Below the pieces are notes generated by a model that had not been told where the DNA came from, did not search any database, and worked only from the letters and a program-made list of their open reading frames with translations. This document shows, one piece after another, positions 35,883 to 44,747 of a stretch of DNA of 64,000 nt (position 1 is the first letter of the stretch; each line of letters begins with the position of its first letter). The stretch is from Mycolicibacterium psychrotolerans (GTDB taxonomy: Bacteria > Actinomycetota > Actinomycetes > Mycobacteriales > Mycobacteriaceae), in NCBI RefSeq assembly GCF_010729305.1, contig NZ_AP022574.1, positions 1,364,001-1,428,000 on the forward strand, written 5' to 3'. The position numbers and the translations under genes were made by a program.

Positions 35883-37784
35883 GTGGCTCTCTACCGCAAG
35901 TACCGACCGGCGACGTTCGCAGAGGTCGTCGGCCAGGAACACGTCACCGAGCCGCTGTCCACGGCGCTGAACTCCGGGCGCATCAACCACGCGTACCTGT
36001 TCTCCGGTCCGCGGGGGTGCGGCAAGACGTCGTCGGCCCGGATCCTGGTTCGGTCGCTGAACTGCGCGCAGGGGCCCACCGCGACGCCGTGCGGGGTCTG
36101 CGATTCGTGCGTCGCGCTGGCCCCCAACGGTCCCGGCAACGTCGACGTCGTCGAACTCGACGCCGCCAGCCACGGCGGCGTGGACGACACCCGCGAACTG
36201 CGCGACCGCGCCTTCTACGCCCCGGCCCAGTCGCGGTACCGCATCTTCATCGTCGACGAAGCGCACATGGTGACCACCGCGGGCTTCAACGCGCTGCTCA
36301 AGATCGTCGAGGAGCCGCCCGAGCACCTGATCTTCGTGTTCGCGACGACCGAGCCCGAGAAGGTGCTGCCGACCATCCGGTCGCGCACCCACCACTACCC
36401 GTTCCGTCTGCTGGCCCCGCGCACGATGCGCACGCTGATCGAGAAGATCGTCGCGTCGGAGAGCGTCGACGTCGACGACGCGGTCTACCCGCTCGTCATC
36501 CGCGCCGGCGGCGGCTCGCCGCGCGACACGCTTTCAGTGCTCGATCAGCTGCTCGCGGGCGCTCACACCAATGCGGCGGGCTCGAGCCACGTCGCCTACC
36601 AGCGCGCGCTGGCGCTGCTGGGCGCCACGGACGTGGCGCTGATCGACGACGCGATCGACGCGCTGGCGGCCGGCGACGCCGCGGCGCTGTTCGGCGCGGT
36701 CGAGGGCGTCGTGGATGCCGGGCACGATCCGCGCCGCTTCGCCACCGACCTGCTGGAACGGTTCCGGGATCTGATCGTGCTGCAGGCCGTGCCCGACGCG
36801 GTCGCGCGCGGCGTGGTCGACGGCGCGCAGGACGAGCTGGAGAGGATGCGCGAGCAGGCCGCCCGGATCGGCACCGCGACGCTGACGCGCTATGCCGAGG
36901 TGGTGCACGCCGGGCTGGGGGAGATGCGTGGCGCGACGGCGCCGCGGCTGCTGCTCGAGGTGGTGTGCGCGCGCCTGCTGCTGCCCTCGGCCAGCGACAC
37001 CGAGTCCGCGCTGCTGCAGCGCGTCGAGCGCATCGAGACGCGGCTGGACATGTCGATCCCCGCCGACGAGAACGGCGCCGCGCGGCCCGCCGCCCCGGCC
37101 AAGCAGTACGTCCGCAAGACGAAGGCGCCCGAGCCGGCAGCCGAACCCGGGCCCGCACCCCCGGCCGCCCCACCCGTTCCTGTTCCTGTTCCTGCTCCGG
37201 CTCCGGCTCCGGCTCCGGCACCCGAACCTGTTGCGGCAGAACCGGTGCCGTCCCCGCCCCCGGTGCGGCCACCCGCCGCCCCCGCCGTCGAGGCGCCGCC
37301 GGTGACACCCGCGGCCGCGGTCGCCGCCGGCGAGCCGAACGCCGCAGCCGTGCGCAGCATGTGGACCACCGTGCGGGAAAAGGTCCGCGAGCGCAGCCGC
37401 ACCACCGAGGTGATGCTCGCCGGTGCGATCGTGCGGGCCGTCGAGGGCAACACCCTGGTGCTCAGCCACGAATCGGCGCCGCTGGCCAAACGGCTCACCG
37501 AGGCGCGCAACGCCGACGTCATCCGCGAGGCGCTCAAGGATGCGCTCGGGGTGAACTGGAACATCCGCTGCGAGACCGGCACCGCGCCCGCGGCAGCGGC
37601 GCCCACGGCCGCCGAACCGCGGCGCCTCCCCGACGAACCGCCCCCGCCCCCCGACGGCGACGACGAGGAGAGCATGCTCGCCGAGGCGGGCAACGTCGAC
37701 CCCGCCGCGCCCCGGCGCGACCCGGAGGAGGCCGCGCTGGAACTGCTGCAGAGCGAGCTCGGAGCGCGCCGCATCGACGGCTGA
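35883..37784 (+). CDS. dnaX: DNA polymerase III subunit gamma/tau
   Basis: 633 residues. The AAA+ clamp-loader ATPase occupies about 1-370: Walker A FSGPRGCGKTSSAR (about 40-53), the zinc-binding four-Cys cluster CAQGPTATPCGVCDSC, and Walker B IFIVDEAHM. A proline-rich linker (about 415-475), partly encoded by hexamer repeats, leads to the tau C-terminal part that contacts the polymerase alpha subunit (about 490-580). Gamma/tau loads the beta clamp and couples the polymerases at the fork. The GTG start at 35883 is 27 bp after aspC. I looked for the A-run frameshift that makes gamma in some bacteria and did not see one. Confidence 0.97.
   Translation: MALYRKYRPATFAEVVGQEHVTEPLSTALNSGRINHAYLFSGPRGCGKTSSARILVRSLNCAQGPTATPCGVCDSCVALAPNGPGNVDVVELDAASHGGVDDTRELRDRAFYAPAQSRYRIFIVDEAHMVTTAGFNALLKIVEEPPEHLIFVFATTEPEKVLPTIRSRTHHYPFRLLAPRTMRTLIEKIVASESVDVDDAVYPLVIRAGGGSPRDTLSVLDQLLAGAHTNAAGSSHVAYQRALALLGATDVALIDDAIDALAAGDAAALFGAVEGVVDAGHDPRRFATDLLERFRDLIVLQAVPDAVARGVVDGAQDELERMREQAARIGTATLTRYAEVVHAGLGEMRGATAPRLLLEVVCARLLLPSASDTESALLQRVERIETRLDMSIPADENGAARPAAPAKQYVRKTKAPEPAAEPGPAPPAAPPVPVPVPAPAPAPAPAPEPVAAEPVPSPPPVRPPAAPAVEAPPVTPAAAVAAGEPNAAAVRSMWTTVREKVRERSRTTEVMLAGAIVRAVEGNTLVLSHESAPLAKRLTEARNADVIREALKDALGVNWNIRCETGTAPAAAAPTAAEPRRLPDEPPPPPDGDDEESMLAEAGNVDPAAPRRDPEEAALELLQSELGARRIDG
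37176..37217 (+). repeat. Hexamer tandem repeats in dnaX proline linker
   Basis: Three copies of GTTCCT (37176-37193) are followed by four copies of GCTCCG (37194-37217). They encode Val-Pro and Ala-Pro dipeptides in the linker. Such arrays change length by slippage and may vary between strains without affecting the ATPase. Confidence 0.8.
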
Positions 37785-37800
37785 GCTCAAGCGGCTGGAA

Positions 37801-39123
37801 TCAGGCAGTCCACCAGGGCCGCAACGGCAGGCCACCGTCGCGGCCGCGCTCGTCGAGCTTGACCGCCAGCACCTGGTGCAGCTGGATCGCGTTCTGCTCG
37901 AATCCCACCCGCGAACCGGCCATGTACAGCCCCCACACCTTCGCGGTCGCCAGCCCGACCTCGGCCACCGCCTCGTCCCAGTGCTCGACGAGGTTGCGGT
38001 TCCAGTCGCGCAGCGTCATCGCGTAGTGGTTGCGCAGATTCTCCTCGTGCACCACCTCCAGGCCGACGTCCTGGACCTCGGTGATGATCCGTCCGGAACC
38101 GGTCAGCTCGCCGTCGGGGAACACGTACCGATCGATGAAGCCGCCTGCGGCCGCGCCGTGCCGGTTGTCGTGGCGGGTGATGCAGTGGTTGAGCAGCAGC
38201 CCGCCCGTGCGCAGCTTCGACTTGAGGAAGCGGAAGTAGGCGGGGTAGTTGGCCACTCCGATGTGCTCGGTCAGGCCGATGGACGACACCGCGTCGAACT
38301 GCGACTCCCGCACGTCGCGGTAATCGCTGTGACGCACCTCGGCGAGGTCACCCAACCCCTCCTCGGCGATCGCCTTCTGCGCCCACTCGGCCTGCTGCCT
38401 GGACAGCGTCACGCCGATCGCCTTCACACCGTGGCGGGCGGCGTAGCGCACCATGCCACCCCAGCCGCACCCGACGTCGAGCAGTCGATCGCCCGGCTTC
38501 AGACGCAACTTCTCGAACACCAGGCGGTACTTGTTGTCCTGGGCTTCCTCCAGCGTCGCCTCGGGATGCTGGTAGCACGCGCAGGTGTAGGTCATCGACG
38601 AGCCGAGCACCCACTCGTAGAAGGTGTTCGAGACGTCGTAGTGGTGATGGATCGCCTCTGCATCACGAATCTTGCTGTGCCGCAAACCTTCTGCGAATCG
38701 GCGCCACCGCGGCAGCGCCTCCTGCGGCGGCGGCGAGATCGGCTTGAGATGTTCGATGCCGATCGAGCGGATGACCTGGGCCAGCACCCGAGCCGGCGGA
38801 CGTTTGAAGTCGAGCTTCTCGGTCAGCGCGTTGAGCAATTCGTACGGATCTCCGGGGTGCACACCGTGCGCCTCGAGATTGCCCGAGATGTAGGCGCGGG
38901 CAAGCCCGAGATCGCCGGGTGCGGTCGCCAGATACGTCGTGCCGCGGGGCGTCAGCAGATCCAGGCCCAGTTCGGCGTCCTCGGGTCCGGCGCTGCTGCC
39001 GTCATAGGCGGTGAACTTCAGCGGCTGGGTGCCGGAGGCGAAGATCTCCAGGATCTCCGCCAGGCTCAGCCGGCCGTCGGCGTTGTTGGCCGCGTCCGTG
39101 GGCCGCTCTCGAAAAGTCGTCAT
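37801..39123 (-). CDS. SAM-dependent fatty-acyl-phospholipid methyltransferase (10-methyl-branched fatty acid synthesis)
   Basis: 440 residues of the cyclopropane-fatty-acid synthase family. The SAM-binding motif is LLDVGCGWGGM (about 205), with HHHYDVSNTFYEWVLG before it, as in CFA/mycolate methyltransferases. The N-terminal 130 residues resemble the additional domain of the TmsB/BfaA group. That group methylates oleoyl phospholipid to 10-methylene-stearate, then reduced to tuberculostearate. The start overlaps the upstream FAD enzyme's stop by 4 nt (ATGA), which supports the pathway pairing. It converges on dnaX with a 16-bp gap. Product identity is inferred from family and pairing, not from residues alone. 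Confidence 0.9.
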   Translation of the reverse strand: MTTFRERPTDAANNADGRLSLAEILEIFASGTQPLKFTAYDGSSAGPEDAELGLDLLTPRGTTYLATAPGDLGLARAYISGNLEAHGVHPGDPYELLNALTEKLDFKRPPARVLAQVIRSIGIEHLKPISPPPQEALPRWRRFAEGLRHSKIRDAEAIHHHYDVSNTFYEWVLGSSMTYTCACYQHPEATLEEAQDNKYRLVFEKLRLKPGDRLLDVGCGWGGMVRYAARHGVKAIGVTLSRQQAEWAQKAIAEEGLGDLAEVRHSDYRDVRESQFDAVSSIGLTEHIGVANYPAYFRFLKSKLRTGGLLLNHCITRHDNRHGAAAGGFIDRYVFPDGELTGSGRIITEVQDVGLEVVHEENLRNHYAMTLRDWNRNLVEHWDEAVAEVGLATAKVWGLYMAGSRVGFEQNAIQLHQVLAVKLDERGRDGGLPLRPWWTA

Positions 39124-40511
39124 TGTCGCCGTACCGCCTTCGCATACAGGTCGAGGAACCGGGAATCCGGGTCGTAGATCTTCTTCACCGTTGTGTACAC
39201 CTCGCCGCCGTAGAGTTCGTCGAACTCCTCCGGCGCATAGAAGGCGTCGGAGTACAGCGATTTGTGTCCGTCGAGGTCGCTGACCTTTCGCTCGATCATC
39301 CGGTTCGTATACCCCTCCTCGGGACCGACAGGCACCGAGGACCAGAATCCGACGTTGACATAGCTGTGATGCGGCCGGATCGGGTACAGCGGCCAACCGC
39401 CCGTGGAATTCGCCGCGTCGCGAAGCCGCAACGGACACAGCCAGATCGGCTCGATCGGAACGGTCGCCAGGAACCACTCGACGAACTCGGCGGTGCGCTC
39501 GATCGGCACCTCGACGTCCTGCACCACCCGTTCCCGCGGCGGGCGGCCGTTCCGCTTCTCGATGCGGTCGGCGATGTCGAAGCGCTGGTCGTAACCGATC
39601 AGCTTCCAGTAGAAGCTGGACCGTCGGAGGCCCCGCGGCCAGAACCGGCGGATCCGCGGGTCCTGCGCGCCGAAAGCCCGTGAACACCAGAACCAGTCGG
39701 TGTCCCAGCGCCACAGGTAGTCGTGGATCGTCAACCGGTCGTGCTTCTCCCCGGACGGATGCTGGATCGACCGGTAGTAGATCTGCTGACCGGTGTAATC
39801 GCTGACCGGGCCCGGCGTCGCCGACTGGACGCCCAGACAGAGGTAGCTCTCGTCGGCGCTGAACACGACGCCGTCGAGATAGTCGACCCGCTCGCCGTTG
39901 AAGCCGCCGGTCTCGATGATCCGGTCCATCGCCTCGATCAGCGCGTCGATCGCGTGGAATCGCACGTGCCGCAACGCGACGAACGGTTTCACCGGTTCCA
40001 GCTCGATCGTCAACCGCACCGAATAGCCGAGCGTGCCATAGGAATTCGGGAACGCATGGAAGAGGTCCGGGTTCTCGGTCGGCGATGCGCGCACGACGTC
40101 GCCGGTGCCGGTGAGGATGTCCATCTCGAGCACCGACTCGTGAGGCAGGCCGTTGCGGAACGAGGCCGACTCGATGCCGAGGCCGGTGACAGCGCCACCG
40201 AGGGTGATCGTCTTCAGCTGCGGGACCACCAACGGTGCGAGACCGTGCGGCAGCGTCGCAGCGACGAGATCTTCGTAGGTGCACATGCCTGCGACCTCGG
40301 CGGTACGCGCCACCGGATCGACGGAGATGACATCGGTCAGGCCGGAGACGTCGAGGCCGGGCGCGGTGCTCTTCGCGCGGACGCGAAAGAGATTGGACGT
40401 GGGTTTGGCCAGACGCACGGTGGCACCGGGCGGAATCGCCCGGTAGCTGGCCAGCAGCCGCTCCACACCGTCGGCGTGAGCTGCACGTGCGTCGGTTGCG
40501 GGAACAGACAC
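39120..40511 (-). CDS. FAD-binding oxidoreductase, probable 10-methylene-stearoyl reductase
   Basis: 463 residues of the VAO/DHCR24-like flavin family. The FAD-binding domain includes GVERLLASYRAIPPG, a cofactor loop MCTYEDLVAATLPHGLAPLVVPQLKTITLGGAVTG (about 97-130, split here by function) and ESASFRNG. In actinobacteria this gene (TmsA/BfaB-type) is paired with the CFA-like methyltransferase and reduces the 10-methylene intermediate to the 10-methyl acid. Here the two overlap by 4 nt. The promoter lies in the 67-bp gap to the divergent START-like gene. Family confidence is high; the exact step rests on the operon partner. Confidence 0.9.
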   Translation of the reverse strand: MSVPATDARAAHADGVERLLASYRAIPPGATVRLAKPTSNLFRVRAKSTAPGLDVSGLTDVISVDPVARTAEVAGMCTYEDLVAATLPHGLAPLVVPQLKTITLGGAVTGLGIESASFRNGLPHESVLEMDILTGTGDVVRASPTENPDLFHAFPNSYGTLGYSVRLTIELEPVKPFVALRHVRFHAIDALIEAMDRIIETGGFNGERVDYLDGVVFSADESYLCLGVQSATPGPVSDYTGQQIYYRSIQHPSGEKHDRLTIHDYLWRWDTDWFWCSRAFGAQDPRIRRFWPRGLRRSSFYWKLIGYDQRFDIADRIEKRNGRPPRERVVQDVEVPIERTAEFVEWFLATVPIEPIWLCPLRLRDAANSTGGWPLYPIRPHHSYVNVGFWSSVPVGPEEGYTNRMIERKVSDLDGHKSLYSDAFYAPEEFDELYGGEVYTTVKKIYDPDSRFLDLYAKAVRRQ

Positions 40512-40578
40512 ACATATACGCTAGTCCGCGGTGGCAACCGATGCGACCGCACCCGAGCCAGATGAGGAGTTCGCACCG

Positions 40579-41040
40579 ATGGGACAGGTCAGCGCGTCCA
40601 GCACGGTATTGATCGACGCCGACCCGGCGACAGTGCTCGGCGCCGTCGCCGACTACGAAGCGATGCGGCCGAAGATCCTCTCGGAGCACTACAGCGGCTA
40701 CCGCGTGCTCGAAGGCGGCCAGGGCGCGGGCACCGTCGCCACGTGGAAGCTGCAGGCCACCAAGTCGCGCTCCCGCGACGTCAAGGCCAGCGTCGACGTC
40801 GCCGGCCACACCGTCATCGAGAAGGACGCGAACTCCTCGATGGTGACCAACTGGACCGTGGCACCCGCCGGCCCGGCGGGGTCGTCGGTGACCCTCAAGA
40901 CGTCGTGGCAGGGTGCCGGCGGCATCGGCGGCTTCTTCGAGAAGACGTTCGCGCCGATCGGGCTGCGCAAGATCCAGGCCCAGGTGCTGGGCAACCTCAA
41001 GCGCGAGGTGGAGGGCACCGAGGCCGTCGAGGACGTGTAG
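40579..41040 (+). CDS. START-like (SRPBCC) protein, Rv3718c-type
   Basis: 153 residues from an ATG at 40579 with GAGGAG 10 nt upstream; a longer frame from 40531 is less likely. The SRPBCC pattern is shown by SSTVLIDADPATVLGAVADYEAMRPKIL and by the closing helix FFEKTFAPIGLRKIQAQVLGNLKRE. These folds bind hydrophobic ligands. It is divergent from, and conserved beside, the tuberculostearate genes in mycobacteria as I remember the order. A lipid-carrier role in that pathway is a reasonable inference, without direct evidence here. Confidence 0.88.
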   Translation: MGQVSASSTVLIDADPATVLGAVADYEAMRPKILSEHYSGYRVLEGGQGAGTVATWKLQATKSRSRDVKASVDVAGHTVIEKDANSSMVTNWTVAPAGPAGSSVTLKTSWQGAGGIGGFFEKTFAPIGLRKIQAQVLGNLKREVEGTEAVEDV

Positions 41041-41046
41041 CGGGCG

Positions 41047-41796
41047 TCAGGTCCGCTGGGTGCTCAGGAAGGCCACGATCCCGCGGACCACGGCGTCGGC
41101 GTACTTCTGCCTGCCCTCCGCTGTGGTCATCAGCCCCGAGTCGATCGGGTTCTTCATGTTGCCGCATTCGACGAGGATCGACGGATACTGCGCCAAGTTG
41201 AGGCCGGCGATGTCCGCCCGCGGGTTCAGCCCCGACGAACCGATATAGGTCGCCGGGGGAATGCCCGAGCCGGCCAGCTGGTCGCGCATCACCTGCGCGA
41301 ACTGCACCGCCGGGCCCGCCTGCGCCGCGTTGAGCGGCGGCGAGGAGTACAGCACGTGGAAGCCGCGGCCGGTGGGGGGACCGCCGTCGGCGTGGATCGA
41401 CACGACCGCGTTGGGCCGGATGGCGTTGGCCATCGCGGCGCGTTCGTCGACGCACGGCCCGGGTCCGCTGTCGTCGCCGCGCGACATCGCCGTCCGCACG
41501 CCCAGCGCGGTCAGGGCCTGACGGATCCGCAGCGTGGTGTCCCAGGTGAACGAGTGCTCGGGGAAGCCGTCCGCGGTGGAGGTGCCGCTGGCCTGGCAGT
41601 CCTTGGTGCCGCCGCGGCCGGTGGGCACCTGGCGGCCCATGTCGGCCATCGACGCCTGATGGCCGGGGTCGAGGAACACGATCATGCCCGCGATGTTGGT
41701 CGGGGCGGCCTGGGCCGGGACGGCCAGCGTGGAGGCCGCGACGAGCAGCCCGGCGGCGATGGTGGCGCCGACACGCACGGCAGCTCGGAATGGCAC
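41047..41796 (-). CDS. ami1: Zinc N-acetylmuramoyl-L-alanine amidase (Rv3717-type)
   Basis: 249 residues. Signal peptide about 1-33 (cut after AQA), then an Amidase_3 domain. Zinc ligands are visible: His in [10 protein letters not shown], a Glu near FPEHSFTWD, and His in VVSIHADGG; the catalytic Glu is in [10 protein letters not shown]. It hydrolyses the bond between MurNAc and L-alanine of peptidoglycan stems, helping daughter-cell separation. The GTG at 41796 gives a clean signal sequence; an in-frame start at 41925 would add unlikely residues. It converges on the START-like gene (6 bp apart) and is divergent from ebfC. Confidence 0.92.
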   Translation of the reverse strand: MPFRAAVRVGATIAAGLLVAASTLAVPAQAAPTNIAGMIVFLDPGHQASMADMGRQVPTGRGGTKDCQASGTSTADGFPEHSFTWDTTLRIRQALTALGVRTAMSRGDDSGPGPCVDERAAMANAIRPNAVVSIHADGGPPTGRGFHVLYSSPPLNAAQAGPAVQFAQVMRDQLAGSGIPPATYIGSSGLNPRADIAGLNLAQYPSILVECGNMKNPIDSGLMTTAEGRQKYADAVVRGIVAFLSTQRT

Positions 41797-41907
41797 GGCG
41801 CCACGGTAGCCCGCCCGCCGACTAGGCTGAAACCCCGAAGCGTCGCTTTCGACGTGAGCGCAACCAAGTCGAGACCGACACGCAATCAACACCCCAGAGG
41901 AACAGCT

Positions 41908-42240
41908 ATGCAGCCCGGTGGCCAACCCGACATGTCAGCACTCCTCGCGCAGGCCCAGCAGGTGCAGCAGCAGCTGATGGAGGCGCAGGAGGCGCTGGCG
42001 AACTCCGAGGTGCACGGCCAGGCCGGCGGCGGGCTGGTGCAGGTGACGATGCGCGGCAGCGGCGAGGTCGTGGGGCTGTCGATCGACCCGAAGGTCGTCG
42101 ACCCGTCCGACGTGGAGACGCTGCAGGACCTGATCGTCGGCGCGATCGCCGACGCCGCGAAGCAGGTCACCATTCTGGCTCACGACCGGCTGGGTCCGCT
42201 GGCGGGCGGCATGGGCGGCCTCGGCTTGCCGGGGATGTGA
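41908..42240 (+). CDS. ebfC: YbaB/EbfC-family nucleoid-associated protein
   Basis: 110 residues. The YbaB pattern is clear: a coiled N-terminal helix ([22 protein letters not shown]), the two-stranded [44 protein letters not shown] core (split in part here), and a glycine-rich end. Dimers bind DNA with little sequence preference. Its position before recR is widely conserved in bacteria. The ribosome site AGAGGA is 6 nt before the ATG at 41908. It lies 4 bp upstream of recR and must share its transcript. Confidence 0.93.
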   Translation: MQPGGQPDMSALLAQAQQVQQQLMEAQEALANSEVHGQAGGGLVQVTMRGSGEVVGLSIDPKVVDPSDVETLQDLIVGAIADAAKQVTILAHDRLGPLAGGMGGLGLPGM

Positions 42241-42244
42241 CTCT

Positions 42245-42856
42245 TTGTTCGAAGGACCCGTCCAGGATCTGATCGACGAGCTCGGCAAGCTGCCCGGGAT
42301 CGGGCCCAAGAGCGCCCAGCGCATCGCGTTCCACCTGCTGTCGGTCGAGCCGCCGGACATCGACCGGCTGACCGCCGTGCTGAACAAGGTCCGCGACGGG
42401 GTGACGTTCTGCGCGGTGTGCGGCAACGTCAGCGACGAAGAACGCTGCCGCATCTGCTCCGACCCGCGTCGCGACGCGTCGCTGGTGTGCGTGGTGGAGG
42501 AACCCAAGGACGTGCAGGCGGTGGAACGGACCCGCGAGTTCCGGGGGCGCTATCACGTGCTGGGTGGCGCGCTGGATCCGCTGTCGGGTATCGGGCCCGA
42601 CCAGCTGCGTATCCGGGAGCTGCTGAACAGGATCGGAGAACGCGTCGACGGTGTCGAGGTGGCCGAGGTGATCATCGCGACGGACCCGAACACCGAGGGC
42701 GAGGCCACCGCCACGTACCTGGTGCGGATGCTGCGCGACATCCCGGGGCTCTCCGTGACCCGGATCGCGTCGGGACTGCCGATGGGCGGGGACCTGGAAT
42801 TCGCCGACGAGCTGACACTGGGCCGGGCGCTGGTGGGCCGCCGCGCAATGGCCTGA
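42245..42856 (+). CDS. recR: Recombination mediator RecR
   Basis: 203 residues from a TTG at 42245. Helix-hairpin-helix [19 protein letters not shown] (about 14-32), zinc finger with four Cys ([19 protein letters not shown], about 55-73), Toprim domain starting [10 protein letters not shown] with [11 protein letters not shown], and C-terminal Walker-like [16 protein letters not shown]. RecR works with RecO/RecF in loading RecA at gaps. The 4-bp spacing from ebfC and the weak TTG suggest translational coupling. After it comes a 254-bp gap containing a duplicated repeat. Confidence 0.97.
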   Translation: MFEGPVQDLIDELGKLPGIGPKSAQRIAFHLLSVEPPDIDRLTAVLNKVRDGVTFCAVCGNVSDEERCRICSDPRRDASLVCVVEEPKDVQAVERTREFRGRYHVLGGALDPLSGIGPDQLRIRELLNRIGERVDGVEVAEVIIATDPNTEGEATATYLVRMLRDIPGLSVTRIASGLPMGGDLEFADELTLGRALVGRRAMA

Positions 42857-42909
42857 GGGGTCTGGGGTACGCCACTGGGTCTGGCGTCTGGCGCCACTTT
42901 TGCCTTACC

Positions 42910-42966
42910 TCCGCACGTTCTGCATCCGTCTACTCGCACTTCGTGTGCAAAACGTTTAGGGGTGAG
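42910..42966. repeat. Direct repeat unit 1 upstream of DUF559 gene
   Basis: 57-bp unit aligned with 43021-43077 at a 111-bp offset. Identical core GCACGTTCTGCAT and TCTACTCGCACTTCGTGTGC differ at only a few positions between copies. It contains a small CGCAC-TTCGT-GTGC stem and, on the minus strand, GCGAGTAGACG, close to the arm of the hairpin repeat at 17596. Confidence 0.8.
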
Positions 42967-43020
42967 ACTTCTGGGGCCTTGTGACCGTGGCTGCTGTGTG
43001 CGCGTCCCGCTGGCCTCAGC

Positions 43021-43077
43021 TCTGCACGTTCTGCATGCGTCTACTCGCACTTCGTGTGCGAAACGTGTACGGCTGAG
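43021..43077. repeat. Direct repeat unit 2 upstream of DUF559 gene
   Basis: Second unit of the pair. Its internal stem CGCAC-TTCGT-GTGCG is perfect. It ends 33 bp before the DUF559 gene's ATG. The segment between units (42967-43020) has no gene. Together the units fill most of the recR-DUF559 gap. Confidence 0.8.
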
Positions 43078-43110
43078 GTTTTGTCGGTGGCGGTGGGCAG
43101 CATGCCGTGC

Positions 43111-43998
43111 ATGAACAGAGTGATTCTCGGGGGAGAGGCCGTCCGAGCCGGTGTGGTCACCCGGCATGAGTTGCGGCGCGACTACACGACGCTGTATCGC
43201 GGGGTGTTCGTGCGGAAGGCCATCGAGGTCACGTTGCGGGACCGGGCGATCGGTGCGTGGCTGGCGACCGGTCGTAAGGGAGTCATCGCGGGTGCAGCCG
43301 CCTCAGCATTGCACGGAGCGCCGTGGATCGACGTCGACCTCCCGATCGAGGTCGCCGGGGTCCGGGCCCGCCCGCAACACGGACTGATCATCCGCGGCTT
43401 CGCGCTGTCGGGCGACGAGATCACCAGACGCTGCGGACTTCCCGTCACCACACGGGCACGGACGGCCCTCGACGTCGGTCGCCTATCGAGCCGGGCGGAG
43501 GCTCTGGCTCGCCTTGATGCCTTGATGTGGAATCAGCCCTATTCCCTCGAGGGGGTGGCCGCGATTGCGGATCGGCGGCCGAAGTTGCAGGGCCTCGGCC
43601 AACTGCGCGATCTGCTGCCCCTTGTCGATGGCGGCGCGGCATCGCCCCGGGAAAGCCGGATGCGACTGTGGTTGTTGGACTGCGGGTTTCCGCGACCTGA
43701 GACACAGATCCCGATTGTGACCGGCTCACGGCCCGTTGCTTTTCTCGACATGGGTTGGCCAAAGTTCAAGGTCGCTGTCGAATACGACGGTGATCACCAC
43801 CGGAAGGACCGCAAGCAGTATGTCAAGGACATCGGACGGCTGCGGATGCTGGAGCAGATGGGGTGGATAGTGATTCGCGTGATCGCCGAGGAACGAACTG
43901 CCGAGTGGTTGGACCGCGTAGAGGCCGCATTGCGTGGTCGTGGGTGTGTGCTCGATCCGAGTGACACCCAACAGTTCGTGAGGAAGCTGGCGGCCTAG
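43111..43998 (+). CDS. DUF559-type nuclease-like protein with AbiEi-like N-terminus
   Basis: 295 residues from ATG 43111; a longer frame from 43054 would read through repeat unit 2. The N-terminal half resembles AbiEi-type winged-helix proteins (GEAVRAGVVTRHELRRDYTTLYRGVFV, and VIAGAAASALHGAPWID). The C-terminal half is DUF559, related to the Vsr/restriction-endonuclease fold: RESRMRLWLLDCGFPRPETQIPI, VAVEYDGDHHRKDRKQYVKDIGRLRMLEQMGWIVIRV (read in two parts), containing the E-x-D-G-x-H-H core. Many paralogues are scattered in mycobacterial genomes, with unknown function and possibly mobile. The 3' end overlaps gatD by 4 bp, convergent. Confidence 0.82.
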   Translation: MNRVILGGEAVRAGVVTRHELRRDYTTLYRGVFVRKAIEVTLRDRAIGAWLATGRKGVIAGAAASALHGAPWIDVDLPIEVAGVRARPQHGLIIRGFALSGDEITRRCGLPVTTRARTALDVGRLSSRAEALARLDALMWNQPYSLEGVAAIADRRPKLQGLGQLRDLLPLVDGGAASPRESRMRLWLLDCGFPRPETQIPIVTGSRPVAFLDMGWPKFKVAVEYDGDHHRKDRKQYVKDIGRLRMLEQMGWIVIRVIAEERTAEWLDRVEAALRGRGCVLDPSDTQQFVRKLAA

Positions 43999-44711
43999 AC
44001 CCGTCGCGGCGCGGCCAGCCGCTCCCGCCGCAGCTGGTCGACCTCCGGAAGATCCAGTGGCGCAAGGGGTCCCACCACCTTGGCGAGCAGGTAGTCGGCG
44101 AGTTCCGGGTTGCGCGCCAGGCAGCAGCCGTGCAGATAGGTGGCGACGACGCTGCCCTGCACCGCGCCGTCGACGCCGCCGCCGGCCCGGTTGCCCGCGC
44201 CCTTGGTCACGGCGGCCAGTGGCCGCGCGTCGGCGCCCAGATCGGTTCCGCCGCGGTGGTTCTCGAACCCGGTGAGTCGCTGGGTGAGACCGTCGATCAA
44301 CGGCGTCGACGCCACCTCCCCGATGGTCCGCTCGACCTGCGGGGACGTGGTCACGTCCAGCAGCCCGACGCCGGCGACGCGCTCGCCCGCCGACGTCTCG
44401 TACCAGTGGCCGAGCACCTGGATCGCTGCGCAGATCGCCAGCACCGGCGCGCCCCGCGACACCGCCTGCTGCAAACCGGGATAGCGGATCAGATGCTTGG
44501 TCGCGAGCCGCTGCGCGTAGTCCTCCGCGCCGCCGAGCGTGTACAGATCGAGCTCGCCGGGCACCGGATCGTCCAGCGTGATCTCGACGATCTCCGCGTC
44601 GATTCCCCGCAGCCGCAACCGCTGTCGCAGCACCACGGAGTTGCCGCCGTCGCCGTAGGTGCCCATCACGTCGGGCAACACCAGCCCGATCCGCACCGCC
44701 GATTCAGCCAT
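43995..44711 (-). CDS. gatD: Lipid II isoglutaminyl synthase, glutaminase subunit
   Basis: 238 residues of the CobB/CobQ-like class I amidotransferase family. The nucleophile Cys is in VLAICAAIQVLGHWY (about residue 94), and the catalytic His in ATYLHGCCLARNP near 190. GatD releases ammonia from glutamine for MurT, which amidates D-glutamate of lipid II; the modification matters for cross-linking and drug susceptibility. The start at 44711 lies 36 bp after murT. That short gap holds one copy of a GGAGCGxAGCGACCGGGG motif that is also found at the murT start. Confidence 0.93.
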   Translation of the reverse strand: MAESAVRIGLVLPDVMGTYGDGGNSVVLRQRLRLRGIDAEIVEITLDDPVPGELDLYTLGGAEDYAQRLATKHLIRYPGLQQAVSRGAPVLAICAAIQVLGHWYETSAGERVAGVGLLDVTTSPQVERTIGEVASTPLIDGLTQRLTGFENHRGGTDLGADARPLAAVTKGAGNRAGGGVDGAVQGSVVATYLHGCCLARNPELADYLLAKVVGPLAPLDLPEVDQLRRERLAAPRRV

Positions 44712-44713
44712 GT

Positions 44714-44745
44714 TCCCCCCGGTCGCTCCGCTCCTGCCCCTCCGG
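44714..44745. repeat. GAGCG-x-AGCGACCGGGG motif between murT and gatD
   Basis: Read on the minus strand the gap contains GGGGCAGGAGCGGAGCGACC followed by GGGGGG. A near copy (GGGCAGGAGCGAAGCGACCG) lies at 45971-45990, inside the murT 5' end. A degenerate relative precedes asd (60832-60850). Similar short motifs are scattered in actinobacterial genomes. Confidence 0.6.
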
Positions 44746-44747
44746 GA

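Noticed and set aside
35883-37784. Programmed frameshift in dnaX producing gamma
   Set aside because: No A-rich slippery heptamer and stimulatory hairpin were seen at the end of the ATPase region.
37801-40809. One 1002-residue frame joining the methyltransferase to upstream sequence
   Set aside because: Only the part below 39123 has CFA-synthase motifs; above it the frame is out of phase with the FAD oxidoreductase, which is the real gene there.
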